Source of the DNA: Candidatus Desulfofervidaceae bacterium
Lineage (GTDB): Bacteria > Desulfobacterota > Desulfofervidia > Desulfofervidales > Desulfofervidaceae
Assembly (NCBI GenBank): GCA_027038965.1
Contig: JALWFG010000005.1
Span: 248,001-312,000 of the forward strand
Length of the DNA stretch: 64,000 bases
Reading direction: 5' to 3'
The translations under genes and the position numbers were made by a program. Positions 27,179 through 36,947 of the stretch are shown piece after piece. How positions within the stretch are numbered: the stretch's first letter is position 1; every line of letters begins with the position of its first letter. The notes below the pieces were generated by a model. The model saw nothing but the letters and a program-made list of their open reading frames with translations. It ran no database searches and was not told the DNA's origin.

Positions 27179-27451
27179 CAGCCTTCCGAAACCATTTGAA
27201 AAATTATTCTTAGGTGCATATCCAAAAGAAACGGGTACCGAACATAACAAACAGAATAGCAAGAATGCTCAGGCAATGTGCCAAAACAAACCACCTGTGT
27301 CATTTAAATCCGCACGAATTTTATTTAAGGCCGATAAAAAGTAGAAAAAAAATGATTAAGGGTTGGTATAATTTTTGCTCTAAGTGTTATAAAAGGGTTA
27401 TTGAATTAATTTAAAAAACTTTTCAATTTACATAGTAATGAAGGAGGCAGG
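27179..27451. other. Intergenic region between lysC and the glycan cluster
   Basis: Apart from the sigma-54-type site at 27363-27379 and a strong AAGGAGG ribosome-binding site just before 27452, I see no gene, hairpin or repeat here. Short open frames are AT-rich and lack ribosome-binding sites. Confidence 0.6.
27363..27379 (+). promoter_or_regulatory. Sigma-54-type promoter before the glycan cluster
   Basis: TTGGTATAATTTTTGCT has GG (27365-27366) and GC (27377-27378) exactly 10 bases apart. Positions 3-6 deviate from TGGCAC, so it is weaker than the sites for glnA and the composite regulator. It lies about 70 bases before the first gene of the cluster. Confidence 0.5.
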
Positions 27452-30400
27452 ATGCATCTAAATCAAAATAAAGACCTAAAAACTGTTGTAGTCTTGGGAA
27501 ATCCAAGATCAGGAGCCTCTACTATCGCTGGAATGCTTTCTATTCTTGGAGTGGAAATGTCAGGGAGCAAGATACCATTACCAGTGGCTCCAAAAGGAAG
27601 TTATGAAGATCCAGAATTTTCCCAATTAATCAAAAAGATTTTTATAAAAACTTTGAATTATAAAGGTAATTGGGATGGTTCTATATATTGGGGAAGTTTA
27701 GAAAGATTATATTATCTTCGAAACAAGATTTTGTTCCAAGGAGATAATTTTAACAAGGAAATCAAAAACCTAATTTTAAATAAGGGAAAAAATAAAATAA
27801 CATGGGGGTGGAAATATCCTGCTACTCACTTGGTAATAGAGCTTTTTCTTCCCTATTTAATCAATCCTCATTTTGTCGTATGCTTTAGAGACCCTCTAAA
27901 AGTAGCTCAATCTTCTCAAGAGTTTTTTTCTCTAATGGGGATTCGAAAAGAAATAAGCATTTTTCAAATGCTAAAGGCAATAAATTTCCATAATAGAATT
28001 ATTCTAAACTTTCTAGAAAGGCATCCAGACCTACCAAGAATTTTTGTTGCTTTTGAAGATGTGATAGAGAATCCAATCAAGGAAGCCAAAAGACTGGCCG
28101 ATTTTCTTGGCTTAGAATTAACCGAGGAAAAGAAAAGGGAGATTAACGACTTTGTTATCCCTAAAGACAGGATTAAAAAAGAAAAGGAAAAGCTTGCTGG
28201 TGGTCTTGGATTAAAATTAAATTTTTATGAAAAATTGGCTTCCTTAAAAACCTCTAGGGGTTCAGAGAAGAAAAACAAAGAGGTCTTTATTCTTTCTCCT
28301 CTAAATTATTCTAAAAAATATACCTATTTTGAGTCCCCACGCCCCGAGATCGTTGAACTTATTACTGAAGACACGAAGCACATTTTAGATGTGGGTTGTG
28401 GGACTGGCCGTTATGGAGCCATGATAAAAAGCAAATACCCCCACTGTGAGATAACCGGCATTGAAATCATTCCAGAGATAGCCGAAGAGGCCAGACGAAA
28501 TCTAGATAAAGTAATTGTAGGAAATGTAGAAGATGTAGACCTTGGGGAATTGGGATTTGAAGATGGATATTTTGACTGCATTATCTATGCGGATATTTTA
28601 GAACATCTAAACGACCCCTGGACAGTCGTTTATAGACATAAGAAATTTTTAAAAGATGGCGGTAAAATTATAGCAAGTATTCCCAATATCCGCAATCTCC
28701 AAATTCTTACTCCTCTTTTGAATGAAGGTCGATGGACTTATAAAGATGAAGGAATCCTAGATGCAACCCATCTGCGTTTCTTTACACGTAAGGAAATTGA
28801 AAGAATGTTTTCAAAATTAGGTTTTAGAATTAAGGGCATAAAAGCTAATCCCGATGTCTATAAACCTTCATCAAAAGATGAAAGAACATTTAAGATAGAA
28901 ACAGAAAAAGTTACAATTAAAAATCTATCTCCAGAAGAATTTGAGGAATTTAATGTAATCCAATTTATAATTGAGGCAGAGAAAGTCAAAGGACATAGGC
29001 CACTCTGTTCAATTGTTATGCCTGTCTTTAACAAATTAGAATACACAAAACAGTGTGTAGAGGCCCTTTATGATAGTACATTAAGTTCGCTTTTTGAGCT
29101 TATCATCGTCAATAATGCCTCTAGTGATGGAACAAAGGAATATTTGGATCAACTGGTTGCCCAGGTGAATAATGTAAAAGTCATTCACAATCAGGAAAAC
29201 CTCGGCTTTGCCAAGGCATGTAATCAGGGAGCACGGGTGGCAGAAGGAAAGTATTTAGTATTTTTGAATAATGATACCTTGCCTCTTGAAGGCTGGCTAG
29301 AAGAAATGCTCAAGGTAATAGAAAATGAAGGGCAAGTGGGAGCAGTAGGTAGCAAATTACTATTTCCTGACGATACCATTCAACACGCTGGAGTGGGAAT
29401 TACAGATAGTCCCCTGCCTGTAAGTCCTTTCCATCTTTATTATAAAAAGCCTGCTGATTATCCCAAAGCCAATATCAAAAGAGATTATCAAGTAGTTACT
29501 GGCGCCTGTATGTTAATTGCCAAAGAACTCTTTGATAGATTAGGTGGTTTTGATGAAGGATTTTTAAATGGATATGAGGATGTAGATCTGTGTTTTCGGG
29601 TAAGGGAGGCAGGTTATAGAGTGGTTTATACCCCCAAAAGTGTACTTTATCACTTTGAATCAGTTACCCCCGGTAGATTTAAGGCTGTAAAAGAAAATGA
29701 AGAGCGGCTTCAAAAAAAATGGGCGGGAAAGATTAAACCAGACGTAGAAGTTTATTTCCCTAAGGTTTCTGTCATAATTTTGAATTATAACAACTCTCAG
29801 CATACCACCAAATGCCTAGCATCTATCTACAAAAATATCAAATATGAACGGGTTCAGGTAATTGTTATAGATAATGGTTCTAGGACAGAAGATGTATCAA
29901 CACTTAAAAAGTGGATTAATTCTCAAAATGTAGAGTCTATATTTTGCCATAAAGGGCATTTTTCCTATCAAGACGAACCCTTTAAAAGAGAACTAATTTT
30001 TATAGAAAATCAGGAAAATCTTGGTTTTGCGGGCGGGAACAATGTAGGAATTAAATATGCCCTCAACAGCGGGGCAGATTATATATGGTTGCTAAACAAC
30101 GACACGGTTGTAGAAAGGGAAACCTTGGAAAGTTCTCTTTTATTGGCTGAACGGCTAAAGGCAGAAAAGCAAGAAAAAGTAGGTATCATCTCCTCAAAAA
30201 TCTATTGTTATGACGACAAAAGTAAAGTCCAATACGATGGGGAGAAACCTCTTTATAAGGGTATGCCAGATAAAAAAGATGAATTACCTCGCCAGGTAGA
30301 ATTTGCCCCTGGATGCAGTTTATTGATTGACCGCAGGCTTTTTGAAGAAATTGGGTTGTTAAATGAGGACTATTTTCTTTATTATGAAGATACAGAGTTT

Positions 30401-30916
30401 TGCATGAGGGCCTTAAAGGCGGGTTGGACGATCTGGTATAATCCTTATTCCAAGGTTTATCATAAAGGTGGTGCCTCTGTTGGTCCATGGTTACAATCAC
30501 CACTTAGTGCCTATTATGCCACAAGGAATATTCTATTATGCCAATTTCAGACCAATCCTGTAAAAGTAAGCCAAATCTTTGCCTATTTGAAAAATGGCCA
30601 TTGGGGTGAACTTAAAAAGACGCCAGAATGTATCTTTGCCTTCGTAGAAGGCATAAAAGATTTTCTTAAAGGCAAAAAGGGAAAAAAGGAAATAAGACCT
30701 GAAGTCATAGACAGTTGCTTGAAAGAAATAAAAAATGGCAATGTTCAAGTCCCAGAGAATTTAGAGGAAAGATTGGAGGCCAGTGGAAACTTGCTAATTT
30801 TAAATCCTGAAAAAAGGGAAGTCTTAGAACAGTTTGTTAATATCGCTCAGGGTCTGTTTTTTAAAAACTATGCCAAATTGGCTATGAACACCAAAGTGAA
30901 TCAATGCGTAAGATAA
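27452..30916 (+). CDS. Four-domain fusion: sulfotransferase-like, methyltransferase, two GT2 glycosyltransferases
   Basis: A 1154-residue protein. Residues 1-265 resemble sulfotransferases, with the P-loop GNPRSGASTIAGML near residue 16 and a DPLKVAQSSQ segment. Residues about 300-470 are a class I SAM-dependent methyltransferase (LDVGCGTGRYG near 312, ADILEHLNDP). Residues about 517-760 are a first GT2 domain (CSIVMPVFNKLEYTKQC, NNDT) and residues about 770-1060 a second (SVIILNYNNSQHTTKC, NNDT). The last 90 residues are unassigned. A strong AAGGAGG site precedes ATG 27452. It probably builds and decorates a surface or flagellar glycan; the acceptor is unknown. Confidence 0.88.
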   Translation: MHLNQNKDLKTVVVLGNPRSGASTIAGMLSILGVEMSGSKIPLPVAPKGSYEDPEFSQLIKKIFIKTLNYKGNWDGSIYWGSLERLYYLRNKILFQGDNFNKEIKNLILNKGKNKITWGWKYPATHLVIELFLPYLINPHFVVCFRDPLKVAQSSQEFFSLMGIRKEISIFQMLKAINFHNRIILNFLERHPDLPRIFVAFEDVIENPIKEAKRLADFLGLELTEEKKREINDFVIPKDRIKKEKEKLAGGLGLKLNFYEKLASLKTSRGSEKKNKEVFILSPLNYSKKYTYFESPRPEIVELITEDTKHILDVGCGTGRYGAMIKSKYPHCEITGIEIIPEIAEEARRNLDKVIVGNVEDVDLGELGFEDGYFDCIIYADILEHLNDPWTVVYRHKKFLKDGGKIIASIPNIRNLQILTPLLNEGRWTYKDEGILDATHLRFFTRKEIERMFSKLGFRIKGIKANPDVYKPSSKDERTFKIETEKVTIKNLSPEEFEEFNVIQFIIEAEKVKGHRPLCSIVMPVFNKLEYTKQCVEALYDSTLSSLFELIIVNNASSDGTKEYLDQLVAQVNNVKVIHNQENLGFAKACNQGARVAEGKYLVFLNNDTLPLEGWLEEMLKVIENEGQVGAVGSKLLFPDDTIQHAGVGITDSPLPVSPFHLYYKKPADYPKANIKRDYQVVTGACMLIAKELFDRLGGFDEGFLNGYEDVDLCFRVREAGYRVVYTPKSVLYHFESVTPGRFKAVKENEERLQKKWAGKIKPDVEVYFPKVSVIILNYNNSQHTTKCLASIYKNIKYERVQVIVIDNGSRTEDVSTLKKWINSQNVESIFCHKGHFSYQDEPFKRELIFIENQENLGFAGGNNVGIKYALNSGADYIWLLNNDTVVERETLESSLLLAERLKAEKQEKVGIISSKIYCYDDKSKVQYDGEKPLYKGMPDKKDELPRQVEFAPGCSLLIDRRLFEEIGLLNEDYFLYYEDTEFCMRALKAGWTIWYNPYSKVYHKGGASVGPWLQSPLSAYYATRNILLCQFQTNPVKVSQIFAYLKNGHWGELKKTPECIFAFVEGIKDFLKGKKGKKEIRPEVIDSCLKEIKNGNVQVPENLEERLEASGNLLILNPEKREVLEQFVNIAQGLFFKNYAKLAMNTKVNQCVR

Positions 30917-32244
30917 TTTTTATTGATAGTCAAAGACACCGCTTTGAGGCAGAAATCTCAAAGTTTATGCAGGCACTGACCCAAAGATTTGTTGCCAATT
31001 CAGAGAATATCGTAATTGAATTATTTCCTGAAGAAAAAGTAAAAATTAAAAGGCTTATTCATCCCAAAGAATTAGGTCGCATCGTCATATTTGAAACTAC
31101 TAAATTTCAATATGCACCTGCCCATAACATTTTTTCTTTGATGTGGGCCAAGGCCTTTTATGAATTGGGATACAGTGTCTATTTGTTGGACATCATTTAC
31201 AAAAAGGCCTCGAACTTGCGAGATATTATAAAAGAAATCAATCCTTGCTTCATTTTTGATAACCATAATATTGTTGCCAATCAAAATCAACTTATAGCCG
31301 CGAAAAAAATCCCGTCTGTGAATTTTTTGGAATTAGGATGCCCCATTGTTTTGTTAGTTGGGGAATTACCTCTATGGCAAGAAGGCAGTCTTATATCATT
31401 GGAGACTCTTCAGTTTATAAGAAAACACAACCGTCTGTTTTATGTTTTATGCCATGATAAAAGCTGGTGTTTAATTTTTGAAAAATTTGGTATTAAAAAT
31501 GTGCACTTTCTTTTGCACTATGCTCCCTATGAATTTTCTTATCCTACAAACCATTTAGCAAAAAGCTATCCAATTAGCTTTGTAGGAAATTTCTTTGCCC
31601 CTTCTCATAGCCTATCTGATGAACTTTTGTCTTTAATTGACACTCACTTTGAGTTCAAAAATAAGGATTTGGGATACAAATTTGTTGCCAACCTCACTCA
31701 ACAAATTTTGCAACAATCAAATTTGAGCTCTTGGCAAAAACTGGCATGGGCCTGTGAGCAACTAGGATGTCAATATGAACGCCTCCGATACTTTGTGATA
31801 ACTGAATTGATAAAAGACTTCAAATTAAGCCTCTTTGGCAAATTAGTTCCTTCTGATTTGATTAACCATCCCAATGTTGATTATCAGGGACCAGCCCATT
31901 GGTTAATGCTTCCCATCATTTTTGGAATGACAGCCATTAACTTGAATATTCACCGAGTTGTTTTTGATACAGGAACTCAAGAAAGAAGCTTTATGTTCAT
32001 TTTTTCAAAGGCATTCTTTCTGGCTGATTATAAGGAGATATTCAGTCAGCTCTTTCCTGAAACATATAAGGAATTTACATTTAGAACTGTCAAAGAGCTT
32101 AAAGAAAAGATAACTTATTACCTCAAACATGAAAGCGAAAGAATAGAAATTTCAGAAAAGTTGTATCAAAAGGCCATATCACAATACACAATGAAACAAC
32201 GAGCTCAAGAAATACTGACCATGCTTGGTCTGAGGTATTTATAA
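30904..32244 (+). CDS. CgeB-like glycosyltransferase
   Basis: A 446-residue protein. The C-terminal half resembles GT-B enzymes of the CgeB type: ISFVGNFFAPSHSL, then NVDYQGPAHWLMLPIIFGMTAINLNIHRVVF and an SKAFFLADYKEIFSQLF segment, where CgeB proteins read the nucleotide-sugar end of the site. The N-terminal half is divergent. It overlaps the preceding gene by 13 bases and touches wecB. The sugar transferred is unknown. Confidence 0.65.
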   Translation: MRKIIFIDSQRHRFEAEISKFMQALTQRFVANSENIVIELFPEEKVKIKRLIHPKELGRIVIFETTKFQYAPAHNIFSLMWAKAFYELGYSVYLLDIIYKKASNLRDIIKEINPCFIFDNHNIVANQNQLIAAKKIPSVNFLELGCPIVLLVGELPLWQEGSLISLETLQFIRKHNRLFYVLCHDKSWCLIFEKFGIKNVHFLLHYAPYEFSYPTNHLAKSYPISFVGNFFAPSHSLSDELLSLIDTHFEFKNKDLGYKFVANLTQQILQQSNLSSWQKLAWACEQLGCQYERLRYFVITELIKDFKLSLFGKLVPSDLINHPNVDYQGPAHWLMLPIIFGMTAINLNIHRVVFDTGTQERSFMFIFSKAFFLADYKEIFSQLFPETYKEFTFRTVKELKEKITYYLKHESERIEISEKLYQKAISQYTMKQRAQEILTMLGLRYL

Positions 32245-33393
32245 ATGCGTTTGCTCTTTGTATTTGGCACTCGTCCAGAGGCCATTAAACTAGCACCGCT
32301 TATCAGAAAATTCAAAACCGAAGAGGACTTTTCTATTAGCATTTGTATCACCTCTCAACATAGGGAAATGTTAAGACAGATGCTGGATTTTTTTGAAATA
32401 AAACCTGACTATGACCTTAAAATCATGGTAGAATCTCAAAACCTCCATGATGTTACTTGTAAGGTTTTACAAAAAATTCAATGTGTGTTTTTACAAGTAA
32501 AACCTCATATGGTTTTTGTCCAAGGGGATACCACCTCGGCCTTTGCGACTGCCTTGGCCAGTTTTTATCAAAAAATTCCTATAGCTCACGTAGAGGCAGG
32601 ACTAAGGACATTTGATAAATATGCTCCATTCCCCGAAGAAATAAATCGGGTATTAATATCCCACTTGGCTGAGTACCATTTTTGTCCTACAACCAAGGCA
32701 AAGGAAAATTTATTAAAAGAAGGAGTAAATGAACATAGGATTTATGTAGTTGGCAACACAGTAATTGATGCCCTGATTGAAACCTTAGAAATCATTCAAA
32801 AAAGGGGGTTGGAACAAATTTATCAAAAAAAATTTGAATTCGTTGATTTTTCCAAACAAGTTTTGTTAGTGACAACCCACAGGAGAGAAAGTTTTGGAAG
32901 ACCTTTACAAGAAATATGTCATGCCATAAAGCAACTGGCATTTAATTTTGAGAGAGATATAGAAATCATCCTTCCTGTTCATTTAAATCCCAAAGTCAGA
33001 ACGGTAGTTGAAACAATTCTCACCAAGGTCTCCAATGTGCACTTATTACCACCTCTTTCCTATCCGAAATTGATATGGCTCATGAGCAAGTGCCATTTTA
33101 TTCTAACAGACTCTGGTGGTATTCAAGAAGAGGCCTCATTTTTGGGTAAACCTGTGCTTATAATGAGGGGAGTTACAGAAAGGCCAGAAATAGTAAAAGA
33201 AGGAAAAGGTAAAATAGTAGGCGCAAATAAAGAAAAAATATTTAAAGAGGCAACGGGCTTAATTACTGATAAGGCTGCGTATAAAAAGATGGCTAGAGCC
33301 TGCCATATCTATGGAGATGGACATGCTTCGGAAAGAATTATCAAAACAATAAAAGCTGCTGGAGGCAACCTTGACGGAACTAAATCCCTATGA
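32245..33393 (+). CDS. wecB: UDP-N-acetylglucosamine 2-epimerase (non-hydrolysing)
   Basis: Interconverts UDP-GlcNAc and UDP-ManNAc and so supplies ManNAc for surface polysaccharides. The 382-residue protein starts FVFGTRPEAIKLAPLI and has VQGDTTSAFATALA, HVEAGLRTFD, FPEEINRVLI, TTHRRESFG and the TDSGGIQEEASFLGKPVL substrate motif. It starts directly after the CgeB-like gene and ends inside the next one, so the four genes are one operon. Confidence 0.97.
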   Translation: MRLLFVFGTRPEAIKLAPLIRKFKTEEDFSISICITSQHREMLRQMLDFFEIKPDYDLKIMVESQNLHDVTCKVLQKIQCVFLQVKPHMVFVQGDTTSAFATALASFYQKIPIAHVEAGLRTFDKYAPFPEEINRVLISHLAEYHFCPTTKAKENLLKEGVNEHRIYVVGNTVIDALIETLEIIQKRGLEQIYQKKFEFVDFSKQVLLVTTHRRESFGRPLQEICHAIKQLAFNFERDIEIILPVHLNPKVRTVVETILTKVSNVHLLPPLSYPKLIWLMSKCHFILTDSGGIQEEASFLGKPVLIMRGVTERPEIVKEGKGKIVGANKEKIFKEATGLITDKAAYKKMARACHIYGDGHASERIIKTIKAAGGNLDGTKSL

Positions 33394-35173
33394 TGAAGGA
33401 TTGAAAAACAAAGGCAATCTTCAAAAAATAAAACGGCTTGCTCAAATAGTAGTCAAAAACATCAATTTTCTTTCTGGTCCGATAAGAGATATTTTGGACG
33501 TAGGATGTGCCACAGGTGAAATGTCAAATATACTTTCATTTTACTTACCCTTTATTAAAATCTATGGTTGTGATTTTTCAGAAGCAATCATAAAAAAGGC
33601 CAAGGGGAAATATCCTCACTTAAAAGAAAAATTTTTTGTGGCCGATATATATAATTTGAGCCAAACAGGGAAAAAATTTGATTTGGTTATCTGTTCTAAT
33701 CTGGGGCATTTTGAACATCCTGAAAGGGTCTTAGAGCAGCTTATAGATGTCTCCAAACGCTTTGTAATAGTGCTTACTCCTGCCGAACAAGAGCCTGCCA
33801 GAGAAAATAAGTTTCTTCCTCTTAATGAAAATTTTTTCACCTCCAAAAACTTTTTGGTTCATAAAGATTTCACTTCGCATCCCCATATAGATGGAATTCA
33901 ATTTGTTTGTATTTTGGATAAAAAGGCTCGCCCCAAAAAAATGACAACATATAGGATACTTATTGCCGCTCCTATTAGGCAAGAACCAGAAATTTTAGCA
34001 GAATTCTTAAATTCCCTTTCTGAATTAGACACCAAAGGCTTAGAAATAGCCTATCTATTTATTGATAACAATGATAACAAAACTGCCAAAAAAATTCTTC
34101 AAGAATTTGCCAATGCATATCCTGCCACTACTATTTGGGAAAGCCCGCCGTTAGGGAAACAAGAAAAACAGGAATACCACGAATGGCCAGAGGATATGAT
34201 TCAAAGAGTGGCTGGGTTTAAAAATGCCATCATAGAATACGCCCTAAAGCAGGATTATAACTATCTCTTCCTCATTGATTCCGACTTGGTCATCCACCCT
34301 TTCACATTAAAACATCTATTGAATAAAAATAGAGACATCATTTCAACCATTTTTTGGACGAAGTGGAAAAGGCAAATTTGTGCTTTGCCTCAAGTGTGGT
34401 TTGGAGGCCATTATGAAATGTTTAAAAAATATAGAGGAGAAAAGCTAAACAAAGAAACAAAAGTAAAAAGGTCTGAGCAAACCCTCATGGTTTTAATAAA
34501 ACCTGGGACTTATGAAGTAGGAGGACTTGGAGCCTGCACCTTAATTTCCAGAAAGGCCTTAAAAAAAGGCGTCAGTTTCAAAGAGATTTACAATTTACCT
34601 TATATGGGAGAAGATAGACATTTTTGCCTCAGGGCAGTTTCATTAGGTCTGCAATTGTTTGTAGATACAGCCTATCCTGCCTTTCATATTTACCGCAAAA
34701 GTGACCTGTCAAAGGTAAGAAAATATAAGCAACTTTGTAAAGAAAGCATTAAAAAAGGCATTTTCTTAGATTCTATAGATATTATAAAATTAGTGGAGGA
34801 AGGTTTAAATATGGATCCTCATTCTTATTACCAACAAGGAGAGCGTCTGTATAACGAAGGGAAAACAGAAGAGGCCATTGCTGCCTTTAACAAGGCCCTA
34901 GAACTAGATCCCTCTTTTGCCTTAGCCCACAATGACCTGGCCTTTATTTATTGGCAAAAAGGGAATGTAGAAAGGGCCCTCCATCACATCACTAAGGCAA
35001 TGGAATTGGCTCCGGACGATCGGGATGTCATCTGGAATTGCGGCCAGATTATGCTTGGATTAGGGTATATCAAAGATGCTTATGAAGTATACAATCATTA
35101 CCTTGCCAAACATCCCAATGAAACTGAAATTAAACAGATAATGGAAGATTTAAAGAAAAAGATGTTTGGGTAA
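33371..35173 (+). CDS. Methyltransferase / GT-A glycosyltransferase / TPR fusion
   Basis: A 600-residue protein starting at TTG 33371, which has GGAGG 5 bases upstream and overlaps wecB by 23 bases; no ATG lies near. Residues 1-190 are a SAM-dependent methyltransferase (ILDVGCATGEMS near 43, CDFSEAI). Residues about 195-450 resemble a GT-A glycosyltransferase (RILIAAPIRQEPEIL, and FLIDSDLVIHP near 300 with a DxD-like metal site). Residues about 480-590 are two to three TPR repeats (YYQQGERLYNEGKTEEAIAAF). It would act on the same glycan as its neighbours. Confidence 0.8.
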   Translation: MTELNPYDEGLKNKGNLQKIKRLAQIVVKNINFLSGPIRDILDVGCATGEMSNILSFYLPFIKIYGCDFSEAIIKKAKGKYPHLKEKFFVADIYNLSQTGKKFDLVICSNLGHFEHPERVLEQLIDVSKRFVIVLTPAEQEPARENKFLPLNENFFTSKNFLVHKDFTSHPHIDGIQFVCILDKKARPKKMTTYRILIAAPIRQEPEILAEFLNSLSELDTKGLEIAYLFIDNNDNKTAKKILQEFANAYPATTIWESPPLGKQEKQEYHEWPEDMIQRVAGFKNAIIEYALKQDYNYLFLIDSDLVIHPFTLKHLLNKNRDIISTIFWTKWKRQICALPQVWFGGHYEMFKKYRGEKLNKETKVKRSEQTLMVLIKPGTYEVGGLGACTLISRKALKKGVSFKEIYNLPYMGEDRHFCLRAVSLGLQLFVDTAYPAFHIYRKSDLSKVRKYKQLCKESIKKGIFLDSIDIIKLVEEGLNMDPHSYYQQGERLYNEGKTEEAIAAFNKALELDPSFALAHNDLAFIYWQKGNVERALHHITKAMELAPDDRDVIWNCGQIMLGLGYIKDAYEVYNHYLAKHPNETEIKQIMEDLKKKMFG

Positions 35174-35214
35174 CTTCCTTGTCAATATTCTAAAAATAGT
35201 CTAAAAAAAGGCCT

Positions 35215-35709
35215 ATGAAACGCACAGCGGTGTATGCAGGTTCCTTTGACCCTATTACCAACGGACACCTGAGTCTGGTCAAAAGGGCCTTGCAAATCTT
35301 TGACAAAATTGTAATAGCTATTGCGGTTAATCCTGAAAAAAGTCCCCTTTTTACCTTAGAGGAAAGACTCGAAATGACTCGGATAGCGGTTAGAGAAACC
35401 ATATCCGAAAGCGAACGGGTAGAGGTAGACCATTTTGAAGGTTTACTTGTAGAGTATCTTAAAAAAAGAGGGGCTAATGTTATTTTGCGAGGTTTGAGAG
35501 CAGTTTCGGATTTTGATTATGAGCTTCAGTTGGCCTTGATGAATCGCTATTTAAATCCTGACATTCAGTCGGTATTTCTGATGACAGATTTTAGATGGTT
35601 ATTTTTAAGTTCTACTATTGTTAAACAAGCGGCTAGGTTTGGTGGAGATATTGAAGGGTTAGTGCCTCGCATTGTGGCTGAAAAATTGAAGGAAAAGTTC
35701 AGCCGCTAA
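35215..35709 (+). CDS. coaD: Phosphopantetheine adenylyltransferase
   Basis: Makes dephospho-CoA from phosphopantetheine and ATP. The 164-residue protein starts TAVYAGSFDPITNGHLSLV with the TxGH-type nucleotidyltransferase motif, then RGLRAVSDFDYELQLALMN and the C-terminal ISSTIVK-like SSTIVKQAA segment. It follows the glycan cluster by 41 bases and ends 5 bases before a convergent gene. Confidence 0.97.
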   Translation: MKRTAVYAGSFDPITNGHLSLVKRALQIFDKIVIAIAVNPEKSPLFTLEERLEMTRIAVRETISESERVEVDHFEGLLVEYLKKRGANVILRGLRAVSDFDYELQLALMNRYLNPDIQSVFLMTDFRWLFLSSTIVKQAARFGGDIEGLVPRIVAEKLKEKFSR

Positions 35710-35714
35710 TTGTT

Positions 35715-36947
35715 TTATAAACAGCCAATCAAAGAAGAGACAGTTACAAATTGGACTTCTTTTTTTAACTCGGGCATGGCCTCTTTTAATGCCATAAACG
35801 TGGTTAAGTGAGGATGGCAGATTATCACTACCTCCCCTTTCGCCCTTGCCCATCTCTTAAGCATCTCTATTCTGGACTTAATATCATTTATATTTAAAGT
35901 GGCATCCAAAAAGATATCCCTCTTTAGAGTAGGAACTCCCATCTCTCTGGCCACAAGATAGCCTACAGAACGATTAGTAGTAAGGCTGTCTACAAAAAAT
36001 AAATGCCTTTTTTTGATTTCAGACATGACAATTTTCATATAGGATTTGTTTTGAGTGAATTTAGACCCCATATGATTGTTAACTCCTTTGATAAAGGGAA
36101 CGGCCTCTAAATCCTGTTTCAATCTTGTCTTTAATTCCGATAAAGGCATACTTAAAAGAAGCATACCAGGTTGTTTATTTAATTGGGGATGTCCGTTTGC
36201 CTCTAAAGGAAGATGAAGCATAATATCTACTGTTCGTTTCCCTTTAAGCATTTGGGCTATCCTTCTCCCATATGGAGAATAAGGCAATATGGAAAACGTA
36301 ATCGGGATTTTCAAAGACAAGAATTGGTTGACAGCACTTTCCTTGTAGCCAATATCGTCTACAATAAGGGCAACTAGGGGTCTTTTGAAGACAATAGGCG
36401 GTAAGGGTTTGGGTCTTATGATCAAATGATGGGTAATCAAGCCCTGCCAAGCAAGGTAAATGCCCAAGGCATCCTTGGCAGGCAAAGGTTCAAATTGAAC
36501 GCTAAGGCCTTTATATCTCTGGCCAAGTTTAACCAGGGCCTTTTTAAAAAAGGTCAGATTTACATCTTTGTCCTTTTCAATTAAAAACTCAACCCAAGGA
36601 TAGGTTTCTCCCTGAAGGTAACGGTATTCCACCTTTTCTTGATATTTGCTCCGGTTTATTCCTGCGGCCAATAAGGTTTTTTCCAACTGTTGCGTAATGG
36701 AAAACACCTGATTTTCAAGGCGAGTATGGGAAAAGTCTTCGTATATGAACTTGGAGGGTTTATTTTTTTTCGGAAAATAATGAGGATAAAATAAGAAAAA
36801 GACACCAAGTATGCCTATAAAAACCCCTAGCAAAAATATCCATAGAAAGGAAGACCAGCCTTTTTTAGAGCTGGCCTTTTTTCTGCGTTTTGGTTTAGAG
36901 GAATTTCTCTTCTTATCTTTGTGTTTCTTCTTATTAGAAGAGGTCAT
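35715..36947 (-). CDS. YibQ-type divergent polysaccharide deacetylase
   Basis: A 410-residue protein with a lysine-rich cytoplasmic N-terminus, one transmembrane segment at about residues 30-53 (FLWIFLLGVFIGILGVFFLFY) and a C-terminal periplasmic domain of the DUF610/YibQ class: VALIVDDIGYKES, TFSILPYSPYG, DIMLHLPLEANG, GVNNHMGSKFT. The family sits next to envC and ctpA in many proteobacteria, as here. Its start shares one base with the ctpA stop. The substrate has not been shown; a wall or glycan acetyl group is plausible. Confidence 0.88.
   Translation of the reverse strand: MTSSNKKKHKDKKRNSSKPKRRKKASSKKGWSSFLWIFLLGVFIGILGVFFLFYPHYFPKKNKPSKFIYEDFSHTRLENQVFSITQQLEKTLLAAGINRSKYQEKVEYRYLQGETYPWVEFLIEKDKDVNLTFFKKALVKLGQRYKGLSVQFEPLPAKDALGIYLAWQGLITHHLIIRPKPLPPIVFKRPLVALIVDDIGYKESAVNQFLSLKIPITFSILPYSPYGRRIAQMLKGKRTVDIMLHLPLEANGHPQLNKQPGMLLLSMPLSELKTRLKQDLEAVPFIKGVNNHMGSKFTQNKSYMKIVMSEIKKRHLFFVDSLTTNRSVGYLVAREMGVPTLKRDIFLDATLNINDIKSRIEMLKRWARAKGEVVIICHPHLTTFMALKEAMPELKKEVQFVTVSSLIGCL

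Noticed and set aside
27144-27414. Short open frames between lysC and the glycan cluster
   Set aside because: AT-rich, no ribosome-binding site, no domain pattern; the region carries promoter signals instead.
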